DNA of 5,337 bases, from NCBI GenBank assembly GCA_902475825.1, contig CABSBA010000122.1, positions 1 through 5,337 of the forward strand, written 5' to 3'. Source of the DNA: an uncultured Collinsella sp. (GTDB taxonomy: Bacteria; Actinomycetota; Coriobacteriia; Coriobacteriales; Coriobacteriaceae). A program made the position numbers and the translations under genes. Below, piece after piece: positions 1 to 5,337 of the stretch (the first letter of the stretch is position 1; every line of letters begins with the position of its first letter). The notes under the pieces were generated by a model that saw nothing but the letters and a program-made list of their open reading frames with translations, searched no databases and had not been told where the DNA came from.

Positions 1-159
1 ATTCAGCTTGCAATCATTCTTATTCATACATTCTCACCAGTTGAGTATGGATATAGATTGTTTTCAAAACGAGTCAGGCAGTTAGTTGCATGCTTGACAG
101 CGTAAGAAGTAGGTAAAGATACCGTTCGCACAATACGTCCGTGCCGCAAGTCGACTAAA

Positions 160-187
160 TTGAGACAATAGTGAATAGTGTTAGGCT
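160..187 (+). promoter_or_regulatory. Candidate promoter for ppk
   Basis: A TTGAGA hexamer at 160-165 is followed after 16 nt by TAGGCT at 182-187, preceded by TG at 179-180, which gives an extended -10 of the form TGnTAnnnT. Transcription would start near 194 and leave a leader of about 30 nt before the chosen ATG. The whole stretch 1-190 is clearly more AT-rich than the rest of the window, as expected for a promoter region, and I see no gene in it. A perfect TTGACA at 94-99 is an alternative -35, but only a poor -10 (GATACC at 118-123, 18 nt spacing) follows it. This is a motif match only. Confidence 0.35.
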
Positions 188-190
188 ACC

Positions 191-205
191 GTCCCCTGCG
201 GGGAC
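191..205 (+). promoter_or_regulatory. Small GC hairpin in the ppk leader
   Basis: GTCCCC (191-196) and GGGGAC (200-205) form a perfect 6-bp inverted repeat around a 3-nt TGC loop, 17 nt upstream of ATG 223. If transcription starts near 194, as the adjacent -10 suggests, this hairpin sits at or next to the extreme 5' end of the mRNA. There it could protect the transcript or limit ribosome access. There is no T-run after it, so it is not a terminator. The pairing is seen directly; a function is inference. Confidence 0.35.
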
Positions 206-222
206 TGAACGGACAGATGCAT

Positions 223-2718
223 ATGCCGAGCAAAATCGAAAAGAAGCAAAAGGCCGCTAAGCTGCGCAAGCCGCCGCGCGACTTCTCGTACACGCAAAAT
301 CGAGAGCTCAGCTGGCTGCGCTTTGACAACCGCGTGCTCGACGAGGCTTTTGATGAGTCCGTGCCGCTGTTCGAGCGCCTTAAGTTCGTCTCGATCTTCG
401 AGTCCAACCTCGATGAGTTCCTTATGGTGCGCGTGGGTGGCCTGTCCGACCTTGCCGAGCTCAAAAAGCAGCCTGTCGACAACAAGAGCAATATGACCGC
501 CTCCGAACAGGTCGATGCTGTCATGGCCGAAATGCCCGAGCTCCTTACCCGTTGGGAGTCCATCTTTAAGAACATCGAGGGCAAGCTCGACACCTTGGGC
601 GTTCACCGCGCGCGTGTCGATTCGCTTACGCCCGAGGAGCGCACCTTTGTAACCCGCTACTTCCAGGCCTACGTGTCGCCGGTCATCTCACCGCTGGTGA
701 TCGACCCGCGCCACCCCTTCCCCAACCTGCGCAACGGCGCACTCTACCTGGCCTGCGGCCTGGACGGCGTCACCGACGAGGAAAGCCTGCTGGGCCTGAT
801 CGAGATTCCCGCTTCGATGAACCGCGTGGTCGAGATCCCCTCGCCCACCGGCACCTACTCCTACATTCTGCTCGAGGACGTCATCCTCGCCTGCCTGGAT
901 AGCTGCTTTGGCTCCTATAAGCCGCTCGACCGCGCGCTCATCCGCGTCACCCGCAACGCCGACATCGATCCGGACGGCGAGGGCGTCGAGGAGGAAGAGG
1001 ACTACCGCCAGCATATGAAGCGCATCCTCAAGAAACGCTTGCGCCTGCAGCCGGTAGTGCTCGCCGTCTCGGGTTCACTCGAGAAGCAGACGCTCAAGAC
1101 TATCCGCAAGGCGCTCGAGCTCCCGCGTCGCTCGGTCTTTACCTGCGATATCCCGCTCAACCTGGGCTATGTCTTCGGCATTGAGGGCAAGATTCCCGAG
1201 CACCTGCGCAACGAGCTGCTCTTTACGCCGTTTAAGCCGCAGCCCAACCCCACCATCGATATGACCCGCTCCATCCGCGAGCAGGTACTTCAGCACGACA
1301 AGCTGCTCTTTTATCCCTATGAGGCCATGAACCCCTTCCTGGATCTGGTGCACGAGGCCGCCTACGACCCCGAGTGCATCTCACTGCGCATCACGCTCTA
1401 CCGCGTGGCCAAGCAGAGCCGCCTGTGCGAGTCGCTCATCGATGCTGCCGAGAACGGCAAAGAAGTCACGGTGCTCATGGAGCTCCGCGCCCGCTTCGAC
1501 GAGCAGAACAACATCGAGTGGGCCGAGCGTCTGGAAGAGGCAGGCTGCACCGTCATCTACGGCTCCGAAGGCTTTAAGTGCCACTCCAAGATCTGCCAGC
1601 TCACCTATCGCGAGGGCATGGCGCTTACACGCCTGACACTGTTGGGCACCGGCAACTTTAACGAGAAGACGGCCAAACTCTACAGCGACTTTATGCTCAT
1701 GACCGCCCATCCCGGCATCGGCGAGGACGCCAACTTGTTCTTCCGCAACCTGTCGCTGGGCAACCTTCGCGGCGATTACCGCTTCCTGGGCGTGGCGCCC
1801 GTGGGCCTCAAGCCGCTCATCATGCGCGGCCTGGATCGCGAGATCCAGCGCGCCCTCGTTGGCGAGCCCGCCCGTGTGTTCTTTAAGCTCAACTCGCTCA
1901 CCGACCGCGAGGTCATCGACAAGATCGCCGAGGCATCGTGCGCAGGAGTCCGCGTGGACATGATCATCCGCGGCATCTCGTGCCTCAAGCCGGGCGTTCC
2001 GGGCAAGACCGAGAACGTGCATGTCCGTTCTATCGTCGGACGCTTTTTGGAGCATGCGCGCGTTTACGCCTTTGGCGTGGACTCGGACATGATCTATCTG
2101 AGCTCGGCCGACATGATGACGCGCAACACCGAGCACCGCGTGGAGATCGCCTTCCCCGTGCTCGACCCCACCTGCCGCGCCCTGGTGCACGAGTACATGG
2201 GCATGCAGCTGCGCGACAACGTGAAGGCCCGCAGCCTCACGAGCGACGGCACCTGGGTCCCCGTGGAGCGCGCAGAGGGTGAGAAACCCTTCAACTCGCA
2301 GGAAGCCCTGCTGGAGCGTGCCTATCGCAACGCCGAGGCCGCCGCGCAGCAGCACGCGCGTGAGAAGGAACGTGTGGCCGAAGAGGCTATTCAGGCCGAG
2401 GTTGAACATGGGGCAGTTGCCAAACCGGAAACGGTTGCCGCTCCCCCGGTGAATGAACCCGTGGCTGCCGCAGAGCCCGCCGCGGAGAAAGCGCCCGAGG
2501 TTCAGAAGGTCCAGGCGACCGTCATTGAGCCCGAGCCTGAACCTGTACCTCAGCCCGAGCCGCAGGTCACCAAGCCCGCACCCGAGACGAGCGCCCGTCG
2601 CGATAAGCCCGCCGGCAAGACCAGGGCCATCGAGCGCCATCGCCCCGGTCGCGTGCGCATGGGCCTGGGCCTGATCGGCCTGGGTCTTAAGACGCTCATT
2701 ACCGGCAAGACGAAATAG
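223..2718 (+). CDS. ppk1: Polyphosphate kinase 1 with C-terminal extension
   Basis: PPK1 reversibly moves the gamma phosphate of ATP onto inorganic polyphosphate, through a phosphohistidine intermediate. The 831-residue product shows the family order. The N domain has ELSW near 28-31 and NLDEF at 62-66. A head domain runs to about 340. Two phospholipase-D-like domains follow: ITLYR with R394, ARFDE with R424, the phosphorylated histidine H454 in a KCHSK context, GTGNFNEKT at 475-483, the second histidine H611 in LEHARV, and SSADMMTRN at 627-635. All expected active-site residues are present. The core ends near 702, close to the usual size of about 690-720. About 130 residues follow: a charged helix-like part, a Pro/Glu/Ala linker, and a basic tail with a Gly-Leu-rich end. 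The N-terminus is also lysine-rich. Start choice: GGA at 211-213 lies 9 nt before ATG 223 but only 3 nt before ATG 217. GTG 178 falls within the candidate promoter. The gene is followed by its own terminator, so it is probably monocistronic. Confidence 0.96.
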   Translation: MPSKIEKKQKAAKLRKPPRDFSYTQNRELSWLRFDNRVLDEAFDESVPLFERLKFVSIFESNLDEFLMVRVGGLSDLAELKKQPVDNKSNMTASEQVDAVMAEMPELLTRWESIFKNIEGKLDTLGVHRARVDSLTPEERTFVTRYFQAYVSPVISPLVIDPRHPFPNLRNGALYLACGLDGVTDEESLLGLIEIPASMNRVVEIPSPTGTYSYILLEDVILACLDSCFGSYKPLDRALIRVTRNADIDPDGEGVEEEEDYRQHMKRILKKRLRLQPVVLAVSGSLEKQTLKTIRKALELPRRSVFTCDIPLNLGYVFGIEGKIPEHLRNELLFTPFKPQPNPTIDMTRSIREQVLQHDKLLFYPYEAMNPFLDLVHEAAYDPECISLRITLYRVAKQSRLCESLIDAAENGKEVTVLMELRARFDEQNNIEWAERLEEAGCTVIYGSEGFKCHSKICQLTYREGMALTRLTLLGTGNFNEKTAKLYSDFMLMTAHPGIGEDANLFFRNLSLGNLRGDYRFLGVAPVGLKPLIMRGLDREIQRALVGEPARVFFKLNSLTDREVIDKIAEASCAGVRVDMIIRGISCLKPGVPGKTENVHVRSIVGRFLEHARVYAFGVDSDMIYLSSADMMTRNTEHRVEIAFPVLDPTCRALVHEYMGMQLRDNVKARSLTSDGTWVPVERAEGEKPFNSQEALLERAYRNAEAAAQQHAREKERVAEEAIQAEVEHGAVAKPETVAAPPVNEPVAAAEPAAEKAPEVQKVQATVIEPEPEPVPQPEPQVTKPAPETSARRDKPAGKTRAIERHRPGRVRMGLGLIGLGLKTLITGKTK

Positions 2719-2728
2719 ACGTTTGTAG

Positions 2729-2772
2729 AAGCGCCCCGTATTTGAGGAAAGCCTCAGATGCGGGGCGCTTTT
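2729..2772 (+). terminator. Intrinsic terminator after ppk
   Basis: Starting 11 nt after the ppk stop, an arm at 2729-2747 pairs with 2752-2770 over 19 positions, two of them G-T wobbles, around an AAAG tetraloop. The base of the stem is GC-rich (GCGCCCCG against CGGGGCGC), and a TTTT run at 2769-2772 overlaps its 3' edge. This is a textbook rho-independent terminator on the + strand. There is no matching T-run for the minus strand, so it looks one-directional. Confidence 0.9.
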
Positions 2773-2775
2773 CCC

Positions 2776-2784
2776 TGCTACCAT
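2776..2784 (+). promoter_or_regulatory. Candidate extended -10 for the methyltransferase gene
   Basis: TGCTACCAT at 2776-2784 fits an extended -10 (TGn plus TACCAT, four of six matches to TATAAT). It lies immediately after the ppk terminator T-run. A -35 at normal spacing would fall inside the terminator stem, and none is convincing there. Transcription would start near 2792, giving a leader of about 28 nt. Since the preceding terminator is strong, some promoter must lie in or near this 47-nt gap, which supports the call. The motif itself is weak. Confidence 0.35.
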
Positions 2785-2819
2785 GGTTGCAGACAACACC
2801 CCAAATGACAGGCAGGGAT

Positions 2820-4133
2820 ATGAAGCTCACTATAGAATCGATGACCTACGGCACCGACGGACTGGCGCACGCCGACAACGGCAAGGCCGTCTTTGTGCAG
2901 GGCGCCGTGGCAGGCGACACCGTCGAGACCGAAATCGTGCAGGACGGCAAGTCGTTTATGCGCGCCCGCACGACCGAGATTCTGGAGCCGAGCTCCGATC
3001 GCATTCAGCCCCCCTGCCCCTTCGTTGGCATCTGCGGCGGCTGCTCGTGGGGCAATCTCTCACGCACGACACAGCTCGCCGCCAAGGAGCAAAACCTGCG
3101 TTCCACGCTCGAGCGCATCGGCAAGTTCGCTCCTGAGCAGGTCGATGAGCTGGTGCAGCCCATCCGCCATACCAAGGACGACTGGGGCTACCGCAATAAA
3201 ATCGAGCTCGAACCGACCGTCGTCAACGGTCGCGTGCGCCTTGGCATGCACGGCGTCGATCCCAGCAAAATCGTGACCGTCGATTCATGCCCGCTGTTCG
3301 ACAAGCGCTTCCCGAAGGCGCTCAAATCGGTCGTCGGTGCACTCAACTATCTAAGCGGCAGCCATGACTTGGGGCTCGAACGCGTGGGCATTCGCGCTTC
3401 GCGCCGCACCAAGGCACTCGAGGTCGCACTCTGGACGCCCACAGGCTCTTTTCCGCGCTCGCAGGTCTCCCGCGTGCTGGCGGACGCCGCTCATCCCACG
3501 AGCATCGTGCGTGTGATGAGCAAGGGCGAAAAGAAAGCCCGCCGCGTCTCTAAGGTGGAGATGCTCGCCGGCGGGGGCTCGTGGACCGAGAACATCGCCG
3601 AGGGCCAGATGCGCTTATCTGCCCCGTCGTTTTTCCAGGTCAACACCAAGGGTGCCGAGATTTTGATTGAGCTCGTTATGGACGCCCTCGACCCGCAGGA
3701 AGACGAACTGGCCGTGGACCTGTACTGCGGTGCCGGCACCTTTACCTTGCCGCTCGCTCGCCGCTGCGATTTTGTCGCCGCCGTCGAAGCCTATGGCCCG
3801 GCCGTGCGCGACCTGCGCCGTAACCTGGAGATCAACAAGCTCGATAACGTCGACGTTATCGGCGGCGACGCGGTGCGCGAGTTCCCCGATCAGGACGCCG
3901 ACGTCTTGGTGGTCGACCCGCCGCGTGCGGGCCTCGCCCCCGAGGCGATCGACCTCATCGCGAGCACGAGCGCCCGTGATGTCGCCTACGTGAGCTGCGA
4001 CCCTGCCACCCTGGCACGCGACCTCAAGCGCTTTGTCGAGGAGGGCACCTTCTCCCCCGTCAAGATCACACCGGTCGACCTGTTCCCGCAAACCTTCCAC
4101 TGCGAAACGGTCGTCCACCTTAGGCGCAACTAG
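2820..4133 (+). CDS. rlmD: RNA m5U methyltransferase, RlmD/RumA type
   Basis: This is an SAM-dependent enzyme that methylates C5 of a uridine in structured RNA, most likely 23S rRNA. The 437-residue product has an N-terminal TRAM RNA-binding domain (about 1-55). Four cysteines are placed for a [4Fe-4S] cluster (C66, C72, C75 in a Cx5Cx2C pattern, plus C157). The catalytic domain has FFQVN at 271-275, the SAM-binding DLYCGAGTFTL at 300-310, DPPR at 366-369, the nucleophile C393 in YVSCDPATLARDL, and the general base E429 in FHCETV. The family positions are all intact and the length is normal. The start at 2820 places the TRAM domain right at the N-terminus, with an AGGCAGGG stretch at 2810-2817 as ribosome binding site. 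ATG 2805 is an alternative; longer starts would run into the ppk terminator. Which site is modified (U1939, U747, both as in RlmCD, or tRNA U54) cannot be read from the sequence, so the symbol marks the family rather than a proven target. Confidence 0.93.
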   Translation: MKLTIESMTYGTDGLAHADNGKAVFVQGAVAGDTVETEIVQDGKSFMRARTTEILEPSSDRIQPPCPFVGICGGCSWGNLSRTTQLAAKEQNLRSTLERIGKFAPEQVDELVQPIRHTKDDWGYRNKIELEPTVVNGRVRLGMHGVDPSKIVTVDSCPLFDKRFPKALKSVVGALNYLSGSHDLGLERVGIRASRRTKALEVALWTPTGSFPRSQVSRVLADAAHPTSIVRVMSKGEKKARRVSKVEMLAGGGSWTENIAEGQMRLSAPSFFQVNTKGAEILIELVMDALDPQEDELAVDLYCGAGTFTLPLARRCDFVAAVEAYGPAVRDLRRNLEINKLDNVDVIGGDAVREFPDQDADVLVVDPPRAGLAPEAIDLIASTSARDVAYVSCDPATLARDLKRFVEEGTFSPVKITPVDLFPQTFHCETVVHLRRN

Positions 4134-4168
4134 ACTGTTTGCCCAAGGCCACGCCCGATGATTTTTCT

Positions 4169-4222
4169 GGGACGGGGATTAAAGAATCATTTTGGTCCCC
4201 GCGATTATTTAATCCCCGTCCC
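4169..4222. repeat. 54-bp imperfect palindrome, REP/MITE-like
   Basis: A 15-nt arm at 4169-4183 is a perfect reverse complement of 4208-4222 (GGGACGGGGATTAAA against its complement). After one mismatch the pairing continues with AATC at 4185-4188 and GATT at 4203-4206, leaving a 14-nt loop. Each half can also fold alone: GATT/AATC around AAAG at 4177-4188, and GATTA/TAATC around TT at 4203-4214. GTCCC in the loop (4195-4199) can replace the outer GTCCC (4218-4222) as partner of GGGAC (4169-4173). This two-half layout is more elaborate than a simple terminator. It is like REP-type elements mobilised by RAYT (Y1) transposases. No copy of the element is visible elsewhere in this window, so its dispersed nature is inferred. 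Confidence 0.6.
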
Positions 4223-4227
4223 TTTTT
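4169..4227 (+). terminator. Probable terminator after the methyltransferase gene
   Basis: The long palindrome is followed directly by TTTTT at 4223-4227. It lies 35 nt after the methyltransferase stop, so on the + strand it has the stem plus T-run of a rho-independent terminator. The loop is longer than usual, but the outer ten pairs are GC-rich. The minus strand has no T-run after the stem there (it reads AGAAAAAT). The next gene would then need its own promoter. Confidence 0.65.
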
Positions 4228-4246
4228 AAACATTGGGAAATCGAGC

Positions 4247-4275
4247 GTGGCAAGCGCATGTCTTCGGGGTATAAG
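4247..4275 (+). promoter_or_regulatory. Candidate promoter for the DJ-1/maf unit
   Basis: GTGGCA at 4247-4252 (four of six matches to TTGACA) and TATAAG at 4270-4275 (TATA plus A at position five) are separated by an ideal 17 nt. Transcription would start near 4282, leaving a leader of about 30 nt with a clear ribosome binding site. The position between a probable terminator and the first gene of a coupled pair is what a promoter here should have. Confidence 0.45.
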
Positions 4276-4300
4276 ACGGCTAATTGTATGCCGCCTTACG

Positions 4301-4306
4301 AAAGGA
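4301..4306 (+). promoter_or_regulatory. Ribosome binding site fixing the DJ-1 start
   Basis: AAAGGA at 4301-4306 lies 6 nt before ATG 4313 and is the best Shine-Dalgarno match in the window. It decides the start: the reading frame is open back to a TTG at 4139, but that would translate through the terminator palindrome and add 58 residues with no family similarity. Confidence 0.75.
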
Positions 4307-4312
4307 ACCCTC

Positions 4313-4855
4313 ATGCCCAGCGTTGCCGTTCTCGCCGCCGATGGCTTTGAAACGATTGAATGCCTGACCATGGTCGACGTCATGCGTCGCGGCGGCGTGC
4401 GCGCCACGCTCGTCTCGATCATGCCCACGCGCGAGGTCGTGAGCTCGCTGCAGATTCCCGTAACCTGCGATGCGCTCTTTGACGAAATCAACTTTGACGA
4501 GTACGACTGCGTCGTGCTGCCCGGCGGCCTGCCCGGAGCCACCAACCTGCGCGCCGACCAGCGCGTCTGCGACGTAGTCTGCGAGTTCGCCGCGACCAAG
4601 CACGTTGCCGCCATCTGCGCCGCCCCGTTTATCCTGGGCGAGCTTGGCCTGCTCGAGGGACGCCGCGCCACGTGCTTCCCCGGCTTTGAGAAGAGCTTCC
4701 CCGAGGGAGCTTATACCGGCGAGAAGGTCACGCAAGACGGCAATATCATCACTGCCAGCGGCATGGCACAGTCACTCCCCTTTGCCTTGGAGCTGCTGCG
4801 CACGCTCGCCGGCGACAAGGCCGTCGAGAAGGTCGCCGAGGGCATCCAACTATGA
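4313..4855 (+). CDS. DJ-1/PfpI family protein, YajL-like
   Basis: This is a 180-residue single-domain cytoplasmic protein of the DJ-1/ThiJ/PfpI superfamily. The N-terminus has the family's GFETIE motif; E16 aligns with DJ-1 Glu18, which contacts the reactive cysteine. VVLPGG is at 67-72. The nucleophile elbow AICAAP contains C102, the counterpart of DJ-1 Cys106. The position of DJ-1 His126 is taken by F122, as in E. coli YajL. Length and start match the DJ-1/YajL subfamily rather than PfpI proteases or amidotransferases. Known family members act as redox-responsive chaperones or in defence against glyoxal-type damage; the protein and nucleotide deglycase role is debated, so no reaction is assigned. 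There are seven cysteines in all (17, 52, 66, 86, 90, 102, 121). The stop overlaps the start of maf, so the two proteins are made from one mRNA. Confidence 0.9.
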   Translation: MPSVAVLAADGFETIECLTMVDVMRRGGVRATLVSIMPTREVVSSLQIPVTCDALFDEINFDEYDCVVLPGGLPGATNLRADQRVCDVVCEFAATKHVAAICAAPFILGELGLLEGRRATCFPGFEKSFPEGAYTGEKVTQDGNIITASGMAQSLPFALELLRTLAGDKAVEKVAEGIQL

Positions 4856-5337
4856 TTTTGGCTTCGCAATCGCCGCGCCGCATAGAGCTGATGCGCGAGG
4901 CGGGCTACAACATTCGCGTGATTCCCGCGGATATCGACGAAACGCCCTTTGATGGCGAAGCTCCGCTTACGCTCGTCGAGCGCTTGGCGCGTGCCAAAGC
5001 CGCTGCCGTCGCCGCCGAGCATGCCGAACCCAATGAGCTGACCGTCGCGGCCGATACCATCGTCACCTTCGATGGCAAGATTTTGGGTAAGCCGGCAAAC
5101 GAGGACGAGGCGCGCACCATGCTCCGCGAGCTTTCGGGCCGCACGCACCAGGTGGCGACCGGCGTCTGCATCGTTAAAGCCGGCGACGCTACAGCTCCGC
5201 ATGCCGCCGAGAGCCTGTCGTTTGTCGATGTGACCGACGTGACGTTCTATGAGCTTACCCAGGAGCAGATCGAGCGCTATGTCGCCTCCGGCGAGCCCAT
5301 GGACAAGGCCGGAGCCTACGGCATCCAGGGCACAGGC
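4852..5337 (+). CDS. maf: Maf nucleotide pyrophosphatase, YhdE-like (3' end missing)
   Basis: Maf proteins hydrolyse nucleoside triphosphates to the monophosphate plus pyrophosphate, and are thought to keep non-canonical nucleotides out of the pools. The first 162 codons are present; family members have about 190-200 residues, so some 30-40 are lost at the window edge. Motifs seen: ASQSPRR at 4-10, DIDE at 27-30, ADTIV with the catalytic Asp68, ILGKP at 77-81, LSGRTHQVATGV at 94-105, and GEPMDKAGAYGIQG at 147-160. The DKAGAYGIQG form is typical of the YhdE/Maf branch (dTTP, UTP and modified pyrimidine nucleotides), not the YceF m7GTP branch. The start ATG overlaps the upstream TGA (ATGA at 4852-4855), with only a weak ribosome binding site before it, so translation probably depends on coupling to the DJ-1 gene. 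Older annotations call it a septum formation inhibitor. Confidence 0.93.
   Translation, partial: MILASQSPRRIELMREAGYNIRVIPADIDETPFDGEAPLTLVERLARAKAAAVAAEHAEPNELTVAADTIVTFDGKILGKPANEDEARTMLRELSGRTHQVATGVCIVKAGDATAPHAAESLSFVDVTDVTFYELTQEQIERYVASGEPMDKAGAYGIQGTG

Noticed and set aside
94..123. Perfect TTGACA upstream of ppk as the main promoter
   Set aside because: The best partner at allowed spacing is GATACC, a poor -10. It remains possible as a secondary or regulated promoter but is not supported enough to list.
178..222. Longer PPK1 start at GTG 178
   Set aside because: It would add 15 residues encoded across the candidate -10 element and the hairpin, with no ribosome binding site of note.
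2524..2640. PPK1 linker as a polyphosphate-binding PASK motif (acidic, Ser, Lys-rich)
   Set aside because: The stretch is dominated by Pro, Ala and Glu, with few Ser/Lys and no dense acidic-serine cluster around lysines.
1381..2799. Minus-strand open frame of 472 codons opposite the 3' half of ppk
   Set aside because: It runs antisense to conserved PPK1 codons and through the terminator. Its composition is the Gly/Ala/Leu/Arg/His mix expected from reading a GC3-rich gene backwards, and no family motifs are visible.
2742..2819. Longer methyltransferase start at TTG 2742
   Set aside because: It begins inside the ppk terminator hairpin and adds residues ahead of a TRAM domain that already starts at the N-terminus.
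3615..4118. Minus-strand open frame of 167 codons opposite the methyltransferase catalytic domain
   Set aside because: It overlaps the most conserved SAM-binding and catalytic motifs and has no plausible start context; it is a shadow frame.
4139..4312. Extension of the DJ-1 frame back to TTG 4139
   Set aside because: It crosses the 54-bp palindrome and the T-run. A good Shine-Dalgarno and a family-like N-terminus both point to ATG 4313.
1..5337. CRISPR array, tRNA/rRNA gene, insertion sequence, or defence/toxin-antitoxin genes
   Set aside because: Looked for on both strands and not seen: no regularly spaced repeats, no cloverleaf-like segment, no transposase, and no unexplained gap long enough to hold such a system.

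Overview
The window reads as ordinary chromosomal housekeeping sequence from a GC-rich Gram-positive. The protein sequences and the short GC-rich intergenic regions with strong hairpins suggest an actinobacterium of the Coriobacteriia, plausibly Collinsella or a close relative. That placement comes from general resemblance, not from a search. All four genes lie on the + strand, with high GC at third codon positions, and every long open frame on the minus strand looks like a shadow of them.

Layout. Positions 1-222 are an AT-richer upstream region with promoter-like elements and a small GC hairpin. Positions 223-2718 encode polyphosphate kinase 1 (PPK1), whose core is intact but carries an unusual C-terminal extension of about 130 residues. 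A very strong intrinsic terminator follows (2729-2772). Positions 2820-4133 encode a TRAM-domain, iron-sulfur, SAM-dependent RNA m5U methyltransferase of the RlmD/RumA type. The 179-nt gap after it holds a 54-bp imperfect palindrome ending in a T-run, which can act as a terminator and also resembles a dispersed REP/MITE-like element. A candidate promoter and a good ribosome binding site come next. Positions 4313-4855 encode a DJ-1/PfpI (YajL-like) protein, and 4852-5337 encode the first 162 residues of a Maf nucleotide pyrophosphatase, cut by the window edge. These last two genes overlap by ATGA and are almost certainly co-transcribed and translationally coupled.

Functional reading. The window appears to hold three transcription units: ppk alone, the methyltransferase alone, and DJ-1 plus maf. 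The shared theme, by inference, is nucleotide and RNA maintenance: polyphosphate/ATP balance, rRNA (or tRNA) uridine methylation, and clearing of damaged or modified nucleotides. I see no defence system, mobile gene, CRISPR array, RNA gene or obviously new multi-gene system. The items most worth a second look are the PPK1 tail, the 54-bp palindrome, and the coupled DJ-1/Maf pair with its possible m5U link to the methyltransferase.
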